In this document: piece after piece, positions 1-7,741 of the stretch
Numbering within the stretch: the stretch's first letter is position 1
Layout: every line of letters starts with the position of its first letter
Notes under the pieces: model-generated
Database searches by the model: none
What the model was told of the DNA's origin: nothing
What the model saw: the letters and a program-made list of their open reading frames with translations, nothing else
Origin: Streptomyces peucetius
Lineage (GTDB): Bacteria > Actinomycetota > Actinomycetes > Streptomycetales > Streptomycetaceae
NCBI RefSeq assembly: GCF_025854275.1
Contig: NZ_CP107567.1
Span: 3,534,001-3,598,000, forward strand
DNA: 64,000 nucleotides
Reading direction: 5' to 3'
Program-made: the position numbers and the translations under genes

Positions 1-710
1 GTCAGTACCCGGTACGGTCCGTCGCCCGGAAGGGCACAGCCCGGCTTGTCCGACGGGTAGGGGCAGATCCCGCGGCCCGTCTCGTCGGTGATCCAGCGCC
101 TCGCCTGCCCGTACGCGACGGTGCTCGCATAGGCGACGACGCGCTCTCCGGGCGCCGCGTCGAGCGACTGGCAGTCGACCTGGAGGCCGTTGAGGGCGGA
201 GCGGACCGGCACCGGCTGGTCCCACGACGTCCCGGTGGCCGGCGCGCACCGCTCCGTACCGTTCAGCGGGACGACGACGAGCCGGTAGTCGCTCTGCTCC
301 CAGTTGTCGTTCCGTACGCGCACGGTGTAGGTGCCGTCGGCGGGTACGTCGCAGCTTCCGGCCTCGGAGTTCTTCGCGTAGCAGTCGAGGGGGCCGTCGG
401 GGCCGTCGATCGACACGATGACGTCGTATTTCGCGCGCAGCAGCACCAGGTGCTGGCCGGCCTTCGCCTGCGTGGTGAAGCAGTCCTGCGCGCCGGTGGC
501 GAGCGTGCCGCTCGCCACCGCGTCGCCGGGGTCACCGAACGGGGCGAGTTTCAGCGGCGCGCAGACCGCCGGCGCCGGCTCGTCGGCCGCCTGGGCCCAC
601 GTGGCGGGCAGCAGCAGCGACACGAGCGTCGCGAGCACCAGTGTCACCAGTGCGGTCGGAGCGGATCTTCGGTTACGTGGAACACGCGGAACAGGTGCTG
701 GTCCAGGCAT
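1..710 (-). CDS. Secreted protein of unknown function (partial, C-terminus outside window)
   Basis: The reading frame is open from an ATG at 710 to the window edge (236 residues), so the C-terminus is missing. The N-terminus is a classical signal peptide: a basic stretch with RNRR, a Leu/Val/Ala-rich core at residues 18-38, and a probable AQA cleavage site near residue 41. The mature part shows two consecutive beta-rich modules of about 100 residues with regular cysteines (C50, C77, C110, C120, C155, C180), which probably form disulfides outside the cell. The pattern of short strands ending in phrases such as YTVRVRNDN resembles pre-peptidase C-terminal (PPC-like) modules; that is an inference from pattern only. 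It is divergent from the phytase gene. Confidence 0.75.
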   Translation of the reverse strand, partial: MPGPAPVPRVPRNRRSAPTALVTLVLATLVSLLLPATWAQAADEPAPAVCAPLKLAPFGDPGDAVASGTLATGAQDCFTTQAKAGQHLVLLRAKYDVIVSIDGPDGPLDCYAKNSEAGSCDVPADGTYTVRVRNDNWEQSDYRLVVVPLNGTERCAPATGTSWDQPVPVRSALNGLQVDCQSLDAAPGERVVAYASTVAYGQARRWITDETGRGICPYPSDKPGCALPGDGPYRVL

Positions 711-823
711 GGCCCCCCCAGGGCAAGTGGCGATCGAACGAGATCTTCGCATGCGGAACCGACACCTCGAAGAGAGTTCCCGGAGCGGGCCCGCATGCGG
801 ATTTCCCGGTACCGCTCCGCCGA

Positions 824-867
824 ATTCACCGCGCCCACATGTGCCCATCACCCGCCACCCACCGGCC
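824..867 (+). promoter_or_regulatory. Possible PHO box (PhoP-binding direct repeats) upstream of the phytase
   Basis: Four 11-bp units follow each other: ATTCACC at 824, CCACATG at 835, CATCACC at 846 and ACCCACC at 857, each followed by a 4-bp GC-rich spacer. The Streptomyces PHO box is built from direct 11-bp repeats with a GTTCACC core. Units 1 and 3 match the core at 6/7 and 5/7 positions; unit 2 is poor. The site lies 55 bp before the start of a phosphate-releasing enzyme, so PhoP control would make sense, but the match is weak. Confidence 0.35.
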
Positions 868-921
868 GTGGTCAGGCTCCTGGTGAGCGAAGCGTCATGC
901 ACGCGACATTAAGGAGCACAT

Positions 922-2226
922 GTGACCACGCGCCACCCCCTCCGTCCCGCCGTCCTCGTCACGGGCACGGCCCTCGCCGCGATCGTCGCGGCCGTGCCCG
1001 CCCAGGCCGACCCGCGGGACCGGGCCGGTCTCCCCGCCGTCCAGCCGCGGGCCGAGACGCCCACGCTGTACGACGACGAGGCCGGCGGCAACGCCGACGC
1101 CGACGACCCCGCGATCTGGCGCAATGCGGCCGCCCCCGGGCGCAGTCTGGTCGTCGCGACGGCCAAGGAAGGCGGCTTGCGCGTCTACGACCTCGACGCC
1201 CGCCAGGTCCAGTCGATCCCGGCCCCGGCCCCCGCCGCACCGGACGACGCCCCCGGCCGCTTCAACAACGTCGACCTGCTCCAGGGGGCAAGGCTCTCCA
1301 CCGGGCGGGCGGACCTCGCCGTGGTCAGCGACCGCGGCAACGACCGGCTCCGCTTCTACCGCATCGACCGCGACCGGCCCGGCGGCCCGCTCTCCGACGT
1401 CACCGACCCGGCCGCCGCGCCCGTCTTCTCCTCGGGCCAGGACGAGATCAACGACCAGAACACGGCCTACGGCCTCGCCACCTGGACCGACCGGTCGACG
1501 GGCCGCTCCTACGCGCTCGCCAGCCGGCGCAACCGGACGACCGTCGCCCTGCTGGAGATCACGCCCGGCCCGGGCGGCACGGTCGGCTACCGCAAGGTCC
1601 GCACCATCGACCTGCCGTCCGCCTTCCGCCTGCCGGACGGCACTTCCTGGACGCCCTGCGGCGAGCCGGGCGAACTCCCCCAGGTCGAGGGCATGGTCGT
1701 CGACCCGGCGAACGGCGTCCTCTACGCCGGCCAGGAGGACGTCGGCATCTGGCGCCTCCCGGCCGACCTGCGGGGCAGGCCCGTACTCGTGGACAAGGTC
1801 CGCGAGTACGGCGTCCCCGGCACATACGACGAAGAGACCGAGGAGTGCACGCCCGGCGCCGACCCCGGCCACGGCGGCAGGCACCTGTCCGCCGATGTCG
1901 AGGGCCTCACGCTGCTCACCGAGGACGACGGTGACGGCCATGTGCTGGCCTCCGGCCAGGGCGACGACTCCTTCGCCCTCTACGACCGTGAGCTCGGCGA
2001 CGACAACGAGTACGAGGGCGGCTTCCGCGTCACCGCCGCCTCGCCGGCGCTGGACGGCTCCGAGGAGTGCGACGGCGCGGCCGTGCTGAACGCCCCGCTC
2101 GGCGACAAGTACCCGAACGGCCTGCTCGTCGTCCAGGACGGCCACGACACCCCGGAGGACGGCGAACGCGACGCCACCGGCTTCAAGTTCGTCGACCTGG
2201 ACGACGTCCTGGACGCCGTCGACTAG
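922..2226 (+). CDS. Secreted beta-propeller phytase (3-phytase, BPP family)
   Basis: 434 residues, starting at GTG 922 after AAGGAGC (the upstream ATG runs straight into TGA). Residues 1-29 form a signal peptide ending in VPAQA. The mature protein carries the motifs of beta-propeller phytases in order: DADDPAIW (about residue 60), NNVDLL, SDRGNDRLRFYRID, VEGMVVD with LYAGQEDVGIWRLP, DVEGLTLL, LASGQGDDSFALYDR and QDGHDTPEDG near the end. The family uses calcium to release phosphate from phytate or other organic phosphates outside the cell. The gene is monocistronic, faces a convergent VOC gene across a strong hairpin, and may be phosphate-regulated through the repeats at 824-867. Confidence 0.92.
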   Translation: MTTRHPLRPAVLVTGTALAAIVAAVPAQADPRDRAGLPAVQPRAETPTLYDDEAGGNADADDPAIWRNAAAPGRSLVVATAKEGGLRVYDLDARQVQSIPAPAPAAPDDAPGRFNNVDLLQGARLSTGRADLAVVSDRGNDRLRFYRIDRDRPGGPLSDVTDPAAAPVFSSGQDEINDQNTAYGLATWTDRSTGRSYALASRRNRTTVALLEITPGPGGTVGYRKVRTIDLPSAFRLPDGTSWTPCGEPGELPQVEGMVVDPANGVLYAGQEDVGIWRLPADLRGRPVLVDKVREYGVPGTYDEETEECTPGADPGHGGRHLSADVEGLTLLTEDDGDGHVLASGQGDDSFALYDRELGDDNEYEGGFRVTAASPALDGSEECDGAAVLNAPLGDKYPNGLLVVQDGHDTPEDGERDATGFKFVDLDDVLDAVD

Positions 2227-2245
2227 CCATCGGGGCCCGCCCGGC

Positions 2246-2277
2246 GCCGCGCAGGGGGTCGCCGCCCCCTGCGCGGC
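2246..2277. terminator. Bidirectional terminator hairpin between convergent genes
   Basis: A perfect 13-bp stem (GCCGCGCAGGGGG at 2246-2258 pairing with 2265-2277) closes a 6-nt loop. It lies between the stop codons of the phytase (+) and the VOC protein (-). No U-tract is seen, as is common in high-GC actinobacteria. Confidence 0.8.
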
Positions 2278-2282
2278 ACGCC

Positions 2283-2687
2283 CTACGGCCGGGCGTAGGG
2301 CCGGGTCATGATCTCCACGTTGTGGCCGGAGGGGTCGTCGAAGTACGCGCCCCGGCCGCCGAAGAGCCGGTTGACCGCACCCGGTTCGGTGTGGTTCGGA
2401 TCGGCGTAGTACGTGACTCCCACGGCCTCCAGACGGGCGATCATGGCGTCGAACTGCTCGTCGGGCACCTGGAACGCGTAGTGCTGCGCCTGGATCGGCC
2501 CGTCGGCGAACTCGTAGTAGTCGAGCGTCACGCCGTTGCCGAGGTCGACCGGCAGGAACGGCCCGAACGGTGCGCCCACTTCGAGGCCGAGGATCGTGGC
2601 GATGAACTCGGCCGACAGCTGACGGTCCTTGGCGAACACGGCGATGTGGTTGAGCTGGACGGTGGTGACGGACTGCTCGTGCGGCAT
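2283..2687 (-). CDS. VOC-family (glyoxalase/dioxygenase fold) protein
   Basis: 134 residues, ATG at 2687 with GGAGAG upstream. The N-terminus has the family pattern QLNHIAVFAKDRQLSAEFI (first beta-alpha-beta unit), and the C-terminus ends in the matching half with GRGAYFDDPSGHNVEIMTR. His14 and Glu127-type positions fit the metal ligands of vicinal-oxygen-chelate enzymes. The size matches single-domain members, which bind metals and act on small electrophiles or aromatic substrates, or serve as resistance proteins. The substrate cannot be told from the sequence. The gene stands alone between phytase and the next operon. Confidence 0.85.
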   Translation of the reverse strand: MPHEQSVTTVQLNHIAVFAKDRQLSAEFIATILGLEVGAPFGPFLPVDLGNGVTLDYYEFADGPIQAQHYAFQVPDEQFDAMIARLEAVGVTYYADPNHTEPGAVNRLFGGRGAYFDDPSGHNVEIMTRPYARP

Positions 2688-2961
2688 GGTGAGGTGACTC
2701 TCCAGGTCTCGGGTCTTGGTTCCTCGGAAAACAAGGAAGAACAGGTCGGAGACGGAGAGGGAACGGCGGGGCTCTGGCCCGCCTCGCGCTCACGCCGAGG
2801 CCGGGCGCCTCACTCGTGCGTGGCCCATGGCCGACCCGGCAGTCACCCGGCCGACCCTAACCGCCGCTCACGGGCGCGGCAATCGACTTCCGGCCCCGGT
2901 GCGCGTTCCGCACTCGGGCCGGAAACGGGAATGCCCGACGACCAGGGGAAGTTCACCGATC

Positions 2962-3621
2962 ATGGCTGTCATCCACAGGACAACAATGGCGCCCGGCAAG
3001 CTGGAGCTGCTCGCGGCCTGGCTCCCCGCCCGGCCGTGGTACCTCGGCTCGGGACGCGAGCCGGAACTGACCAATGCCGGCGGCTTCCGGCTCGACGACC
3101 CGCAGGGCGAGGTGGGCATCGAATTCATGGTGGTCACGGACACGTCCGGCGACGATCCGGTCTCGTACCTGGTGCCGATGGGCTACCGCGGTTCGCCGCT
3201 CGACGGCGCGGACGAGGCGGCGCTCATCGGCACGAGCGAGCACGGCGTGCTGGGCAAGCGCTGGCTCTACGACGGGGCCCACGACCCGGTCGTCGTGGCT
3301 CAGTTGCTCGCCTTCGTCCAGGGCCGGGCCGAGGCGCAGGCGCAGAGCGTGTCCGACACCCCCGACCCGACGGTCTCCGCCCACTTCACCGGTGAGGCCG
3401 TGCCGTCCCCGGTCACGTCGGTGTCGGTCACCGACGGGCCTGGCGGCACGACGGTCACGCCGGGCGCCGAGCCGCTGACCCTCCAGGTGACGCGCGCCCT
3501 CGGTCGGCAGCAGGACGGCTCCGGCACCGGCGTCCGGGGCCATGTCACCGCCGGCTGGCGCCTGCCGGACGGCACGGAGCAGCGAGACCGGTTCTTCGTC
3601 CTGCGGGACGCGTCACGCTGA
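2962..3621 (+). CDS. Maltokinase N-terminal cap-like domain protein
   Basis: 219 residues, ATG at 2962 after AGGGGAAG. The protein begins MAVIHRTTMAPGKLELL, continues with a W-L-P-A-R-PWY segment, and has the pattern GEVGIEFMV typical of the small N-terminal cap domain of actinobacterial maltokinases and of short stand-alone proteins of the same fold. The kinase domain itself is absent, so phosphorylation activity is not expected. Residues 130-215 form a beta-rich tail. In databases these proteins are often mislabelled as glycogen-branching proteins. Function unknown; a possible link to trehalose/maltose-1-phosphate metabolism is by family only. Confidence 0.7.
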   Translation: MAVIHRTTMAPGKLELLAAWLPARPWYLGSGREPELTNAGGFRLDDPQGEVGIEFMVVTDTSGDDPVSYLVPMGYRGSPLDGADEAALIGTSEHGVLGKRWLYDGAHDPVVVAQLLAFVQGRAEAQAQSVSDTPDPTVSAHFTGEAVPSPVTSVSVTDGPGGTTVTPGAEPLTLQVTRALGRQQDGSGTGVRGHVTAGWRLPDGTEQRDRFFVLRDASR

Positions 3622-3635
3622 CGGGCCGCCCCCCG

Positions 3636-3663
3636 CCCGTGCCGCCGTTCCGGTCGGCACGGG
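3636..3663. terminator. Terminator hairpin between convergent genes
   Basis: CCCGTGCCG (3636-3644) pairs perfectly with CGGCACGGG (3655-3663) over a 10-nt loop, and flanking CCGCCC/GGGCGG tracts can extend the stem. It separates the + gene ending at 3621 from the - gene ending at 3689. Confidence 0.6.
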
Positions 3664-3688
3664 GCCGGGCGGGCCGGGCGGGGCCGGC

Positions 3689-4108
3689 TCAGTGTTTCCC
3701 GGCCTCGGAAAGCACCCATGCGCTTTCGCCTCCGAGCGCGACGGTCAGTTCGAGCCCCGGGTCGATGTCCTGCGCGACGAAGAAGTCCGGTGCGGTCTCG
3801 AACTGCCCGAGCAACTGCTCCACCCACGGCAGCCGGTAGCGGTGCACCAGCAAGGGGCGCCCGGCCCGTTCGACCCGGAACGTGTTCCACAGCAGGTGCG
3901 CCCTGTGCCGCACCCGGGTGTCCGGCCCGATGACCGTTTCCCGGTCACCGACTCGCAGCACCGTCAGTCCGCCCATCCGCTCCAGCGTGAACGGCGTCCT
4001 GCCCAGCACACCGGAGAGCGGGCCCGGCGGGCGGGCGCTGTGCTCTTCGTGCGTTCCGTCCGCTGCGCGGCTTACTGCCGAGCCGTCCTCACTCATGCGC
4101 GTGAGCAT
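3689..4108 (-). CDS. Conserved-looking hypothetical protein downstream of the ATP-binding protein
   Basis: 139 residues if the ATG at 4108 is used; a second ATG at 4096 would give 135. Either start overlaps the 3' end of the ATP-binding protein gene (stop at 4089), so the two are probably translationally coupled. The first 30 residues are polar and disordered. The rest is compact: LTVLRVGDRETVIG, then HLLWNTFRVER, a RYRLPWVEQLLGQF helix and FFVAQDID near the end. No family or catalytic motif was recognised. By position it may be a partner or target of the anti-sigma-like ATPase. Confidence 0.6.
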   Translation of the reverse strand: MLTRMSEDGSAVSRAADGTHEEHSARPPGPLSGVLGRTPFTLERMGGLTVLRVGDRETVIGPDTRVRHRAHLLWNTFRVERAGRPLLVHRYRLPWVEQLLGQFETAPDFFVAQDIDPGLELTVALGGESAWVLSEAGKH

Positions 4109-4649
4109 GACATGGATCGGTGCCCGATCCGGCCCAAGTCCCCACCTCTGCTTCCGCCCAGACGGTCTTCCCGACGACAGGGCGCGGCTCCACACCCCAG
4201 CGGTCGGCCAGCGCGTCCACGAGCACCAGGCCCCGCCCCGACACGTCGTCGGCGGCGGGCGCTCGCACGTCGGTCGGCGGATGCACCGACGACGCGTCCG
4301 AGACCTCGACACGCACCCGCCGCGCGTCGAGTGCCAGCCGCAGCCGGAAGTCCCGCCCCGGCACGCGGCCGTGCCGTACGGCATTGCCGGCCAACTCCGC
4401 CACCAGCAGGGCGACGGTGCACGAGAGGTCCGAGTCGGCGGGGTGACCCCACTCGGCCAGGTGCCGGACGGCGACCCGCCGGGCGAGCCGCGCACCCCGG
4501 GGTGTCGAGCCGAACAGCGCCGCGAACTCGGCCTCCGGTTCCGTCTCTGCCGCCCGTTGCCGGTCCGGGCCGTCGCCCGTTGTGGTCGTGGTCGTGGTCT
4601 TCAGCACCGCGTCGCCCATCCCGTTCGGTCTTTCGTCTCGGGGCACCAT
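4089..4649 (-). CDS. ATP-binding protein, anti-sigma factor/RsbW-like HATPase
   Basis: 186 residues from ATG 4649 (ATG 4619 is possible). The GHKL ATPase fold is visible: an N-box VAELAGNAVRHG around residue 95, strands RLRLALDARRVRVEVSD with the G1-type aspartate, and the lid/G2 segment GRGLVLVDALADRWGVE. No phospho-acceptor or sensor domain is present, which fits the short RsbW/SpoIIAB-type kinases that Streptomyces encodes in large numbers beside XRE-DUF5753 regulators. It is divergent from such a regulator across 110 bp. The N-terminus contains a run of seven threonines. Partner sigma or anti-sigma antagonist unknown. Confidence 0.85.
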   Translation of the reverse strand: MVPRDERPNGMGDAVLKTTTTTTTGDGPDRQRAAETEPEAEFAALFGSTPRGARLARRVAVRHLAEWGHPADSDLSCTVALLVAELAGNAVRHGRVPGRDFRLRLALDARRVRVEVSDASSVHPPTDVRAPAADDVSGRGLVLVDALADRWGVEPRPVVGKTVWAEAEVGTWAGSGTDPCHAHAHE

Positions 4650-4759
4650 CCGCGGGTGTACGGATCGTGACGTTCCGTGTTCAAGATTCGTCGGACGGAC
4701 CTACGCTCGGAAGGGCAGGCAGCCTTACACCGCAAGCCGTAAGGAACGGAAGTGAGCCC

Positions 4760-5704
4760 ATGGCCAAAGCAATTGAGCCCGAGGAGTCGATGGCCGCCCT
4801 CTTCGGCTCGCAGGTCCGCAGACTGCGCACGGCCGCCGGTCTGACGCAGGCCCAACTCGGCGCGAGAACCCATGTGGTGAGCACCCGGATCACGCAGGTC
4901 GAACGGTCGTCCGGGGCCAAGCCGACACTGGAGCTCGCGCGGGCGCTGGACGCGGCGCTCGGCGCGGACGGGTTACTGATCGACCTGTGGCCGCACGTCT
5001 ACCGGGAGTCGTTCCCGGACTGGTCACGGACGTTCATGGCGTACTCGGCGCAGGCCACCGCGATCCGCGAGTACACGGCACATGTCGTGCCGGGCCTTCT
5101 GCAGACCAAGGAGTACGCCCGGGCCGTCCTGGGCGTCGGCATGTCCCACCGGGACGAGGAGCACCTGGAGGAGCGGCTGGCCGCCCGGCTGGAGCGGCAG
5201 AAGCGGCTCTGTACACCGGACCGCCCGGAGCTGCTGGTGATCCTCGACGAGGCGGTGTTGCGGAAGCGCATCGGCGGCGACGAGGTCATGCGGCACCAGC
5301 TCGACCGGCTGCTGACAGCGGCGACGGAGCCCCATCTCACCGTGCAGGTACTGCCGTTCGACGCCGGGGCACACGACGCGCTGGGCGGCTCTCTGACCGT
5401 GCTGACCCTGCCCAACGCTTCTGAAGTCGCCTACTTGGAAGGCTCGGACTTCGGCCGTCTCTTCGAAGAAACTGACGATGTGCGGCGACTCGCGGTGTCC
5501 TACGATCGGCTGCGGGCGGCGGCCCTGCCCCCGCGCAGGTCGCTCCACATGATCCGATCCGTGTTGGAGGAGGACTACCGTGACCCGAATCTCCCTTCCC
5601 GGTCCGCGCGACGCCGCCTGGCGCAAGAGCAGCTACAGCAATCAGGAGGGCGGCAATTGCGTCGAGGTGGCCGACGGAGTCCCCGGCGTGGTGCCGGTGC
5701 GTGA
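4760..5704 (+). CDS. XRE-family regulator with DUF5753 domain
   Basis: 315 residues from ATG 4760. Residues 15-70 form the helix-turn-helix (VRRLRTAAGLTQAQLGA...ITQVERSSG). The DUF5753 domain follows, with the hallmark HVVPGLLQTKEYARAVL, EERLAARLERQ, ILDEAVLRKRIGG and VQVLPFDAGAHDAL. In actinobacteria such proteins act with a small DUF397 protein encoded just downstream, and loss often affects development or antibiotic production. Oddly, the frame does not stop near the DUF397 start: the last 40 or so residues (rich in Arg) read 125 bp into the DUF397 gene in another frame. The family normally ends around residue 280. Confidence 0.9.
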   Translation: MAKAIEPEESMAALFGSQVRRLRTAAGLTQAQLGARTHVVSTRITQVERSSGAKPTLELARALDAALGADGLLIDLWPHVYRESFPDWSRTFMAYSAQATAIREYTAHVVPGLLQTKEYARAVLGVGMSHRDEEHLEERLAARLERQKRLCTPDRPELLVILDEAVLRKRIGGDEVMRHQLDRLLTAATEPHLTVQVLPFDAGAHDALGGSLTVLTLPNASEVAYLEGSDFGRLFEETDDVRRLAVSYDRLRAAALPPRRSLHMIRSVLEEDYRDPNLPSRSARRRLAQEQLQQSGGRQLRRGGRRSPRRGAGA

Positions 5705-5795
5705 CAGCAAGGCCCCGCACGGCCCGGCGCTGGCCTTCGCGGCCGCGTCCTGGGCGGAATTCATAGGCGAGTTGAAGGCTGCCGACCGGTCCTGA
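5580..5795 (+). CDS. DUF397-domain protein
   Basis: 71 residues, GTG at 5580 with an excellent AGGAGGA seven bases upstream, although this lies inside the preceding regulator frame. It shows the complete DUF397 signature: WRKSSYSNQEGGNCVEVA, then VPVRDSK and a final WAEFIGELK. These small proteins pair with XRE-DUF5753 regulators; the partner here is the overlapping upstream gene. The biochemical role of DUF397 is poorly defined. The very strong ribosome-binding site suggests it is made well despite the long overlap. Confidence 0.88.
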   Translation: MTRISLPGPRDAAWRKSSYSNQEGGNCVEVADGVPGVVPVRDSKAPHGPALAFAAASWAEFIGELKAADRS

Positions 5796-6067
5796 GTCTG
5801 CCGGGACCCGGTCCGGAACCCTCCTTCCGTCCCCGCCGGGACCTGGCCCGCGAGGGGACGGCGAGCCACGAACTCCCCCAAAGAACCTGAGGGAAAGAAC
5901 TCCTGCCCTCCCTCCCCTCCCGTGCGTCACCCGGACGGGTGACCGGCTTGCGGGGGCGGGAAGTCGGCGGTTACGTTCGCGGCAACAACCCCAGACATAT
6001 GACGGCCCCCGGCCGGGACGGCAATCCCGATCGAGGGCCTCACCGATCAGGAAGAAGCACCTTCCCG

Positions 6068-6931
6068 ATGGCTGAACCGCAGTCTAACGCGCCCCTGCGC
6101 GCCCCCGCCGGAGCTCCGGCCTCCGGTGTGATCCACGTCCGCACTCGCCTCACCGCCGACTTCACCGTGGTCGCCAACGCCCTCGCACAGCGCCCCGGCA
6201 GCGCGGTCACGGTCGGCGTCGCGATCTACATCCTGTCGCTGCCGGACGGCACGCCCGTACGCATCGACGCGCTGTGCGAGCACTTCACCGAGGGCGAGAT
6301 CCTCATCTCCCGCGCCCTGCGGGAACTGGAGGCGGACGGCTATCTGGAGCGGCGCCGCGAGCGCTGCCCGGACGGCAGGCTCCGCACCCGGACCTTCTTC
6401 CACGACGTGCCGCCCGGCGAGGGCCCCGAACCGCCGCGCCCGCCCACACCGCCGCGCCCGCGCAGGGCACGACCGATCCCACCGGAGCCCGCACCCGCGC
6501 CCGAGCCCGAGCCCGAGCCCGAGCCACGGTGCGAGCCCGAGCCCGAACCCGTACTCGACGGCACCGGGCTCGATCCTCGCGCGTCCGTGATCCTGGCCTC
6601 GCTGCGCATCGTCGACCGCCGGCTGATCCTTTCCCGGCGCGAGGTCGACCGGCTCGCCCCGGCCGTCACCCAGTGGCTGGCCCACGGGGTCGGCCCCGAC
6701 GAGATCACCGCCCACCTGACCGAACGTCTCCCGGCCCCTCTCCGCGCCCGCCCGGCCCGCATCCTCGCCTACCGCCTGCGCGAACTCCCCCCACCTCTGC
6801 CCGACCGCCCCGCCTCGCCCGCTCCCCTCCCCTGGCAGACCTGCGACGGCTGCGAACGCGCCTTCCGCGCTCCTGAACCAGGCCGCTGCCGCGACTGCCC
6901 ACCGGCCGCACCCCTGGCGGCGGCATGCTGA
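6068..6931 (+). CDS. Helix-turn-helix protein with proline-rich linker and C-terminal zinc ribbon
   Basis: 287 residues, ATG at 6068 after AGGAAGAAG. Residues 20-115 resemble a winged helix (RTRLTADFTVVANALAQRPG ... ILISRALRELEADGYLERRR). A low-complexity linker with a run of Pro-Glu repeats follows at about 125-165, then a helical domain (ILASLRIVDRRLILSRREVDRLAP). The C-terminus carries CDGCERAF and CRDC, a likely zinc ribbon. A gene of the same architecture lies at 61441-62292, again downstream of an XRE/DUF397 pair, so these genes seem to travel together. The DNA target is unknown. Confidence 0.75.
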   Translation: MAEPQSNAPLRAPAGAPASGVIHVRTRLTADFTVVANALAQRPGSAVTVGVAIYILSLPDGTPVRIDALCEHFTEGEILISRALRELEADGYLERRRERCPDGRLRTRTFFHDVPPGEGPEPPRPPTPPRPRRARPIPPEPAPAPEPEPEPEPRCEPEPEPVLDGTGLDPRASVILASLRIVDRRLILSRREVDRLAPAVTQWLAHGVGPDEITAHLTERLPAPLRARPARILAYRLRELPPPLPDRPASPAPLPWQTCDGCERAFRAPEPGRCRDCPPAAPLAAAC

Positions 6932-7136
6932 CCGGCACCACCGGTCTACACGGCCGCAGCACGCGCTCGACGCCATCGTGAGCGCGACCGCACTCGCGTC
7001 ACCGCCGCCCACCACCGTCCTGACTTCGGATCCCGAAGACCTGCTCCTGCTGTGCGGCACTCGCGTCCGAGTGGTGGGAATCCGACTCGCCGTCGCGGTC
7101 CGGCGGGCGAGCACCGTCCAGGGCCACGCGCACAAA

Positions 7137-7161
7137 GCCCCGGGACTGGATGTCCCGGGGC
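7137..7161 (-). terminator. Terminator of the double-glycine peptide gene
   Basis: GCCCCGGGAC (7137-7146) pairs perfectly with 7152-7161 around a 5-nt loop, followed on the minus strand by TTTGTG. A second, 8-bp hairpin (7178-7195) sits between it and the peptide gene. The position 80 bp past the peptide stop and the short T-run fit a minus-strand terminator. The rest of the gap 6932-7136 shows nothing. Confidence 0.7.
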
Positions 7162-7242
7162 CGGGCCCGCCGTCACGGCCCGTTCGGGAACGGGCGGGGC
7201 GAGCACATGCACATGGCCGAAGAGGCCTTGAGGCAGTTGCCC

Positions 7243-7470
7243 TCAGATGCCGGTGGTCTGCACCGAGACGACGCCGCTGGCCGCGCCGGTGACCGCGCCG
7301 ACCGGCACGACGGAGGCGATGGACTGAGCCGCACCGGCGACGTCGCCGACGTTGACGCCGACGCCGTAGCCGTTGACACCCGCGTGGGCGCTGGCTATAC
7401 CGCCGGAGATGCCGTCGAGCTCGCTGTCGGAAATCTCGGCGGTCTCAACAGAGGTGAAGTCGTTACGCAC
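7243..7470 (-). CDS. Peptide with a double-glycine (bacteriocin-type) leader
   Basis: 75 residues, GTG at 7470 with GGGAGAGAAA upstream. Residues 1-24 read as a leader: acidic, with SDSELDGISGG at its end, the classic pattern cut after Gly-Gly by C39-peptidase exporters. The remaining 51 residues are Gly/Ala/Val-rich, contain no cysteine, have eight Ser/Thr, and end VSVQTTGI. Without Cys a lanthionine product is not possible, so the product would be an unmodified or otherwise modified small peptide. No peptidase-transporter or modification enzyme gene lies within several kb. The AT-richer stretch 7600-7700 probably holds its promoter. The function as bacteriocin or signal is inferred. Confidence 0.7.
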   Translation of the reverse strand: MRNDFTSVETAEISDSELDGISGGIASAHAGVNGYGVGVNVGDVAGAAQSIASVVPVGAVTGAASGVVSVQTTGI

Positions 7471-7741
7471 TTTCTCTCCCTTTTCACATCGGAAAATTGC
7501 AGGGCTGTCGACCCGGAGCCACGTCAGGGACCAACAGCAGGGGGCAGATGGCCGCCGCCTCAAGCCCGTCGCGGGCACCTGGTGATCACGACCCCGCGCC
7601 ACCCGATGACATCACGCCAACGGGCCAACTGGCAACGTACGTTCCGGTTTTCAAACGTGAATACTTCTTCACGACAAAGTCAATTGACGTGCACTTACCG
7701 CCGACCCGCCGCAGAGGCGTGTTCCGGGTCGAACCGGTGCG

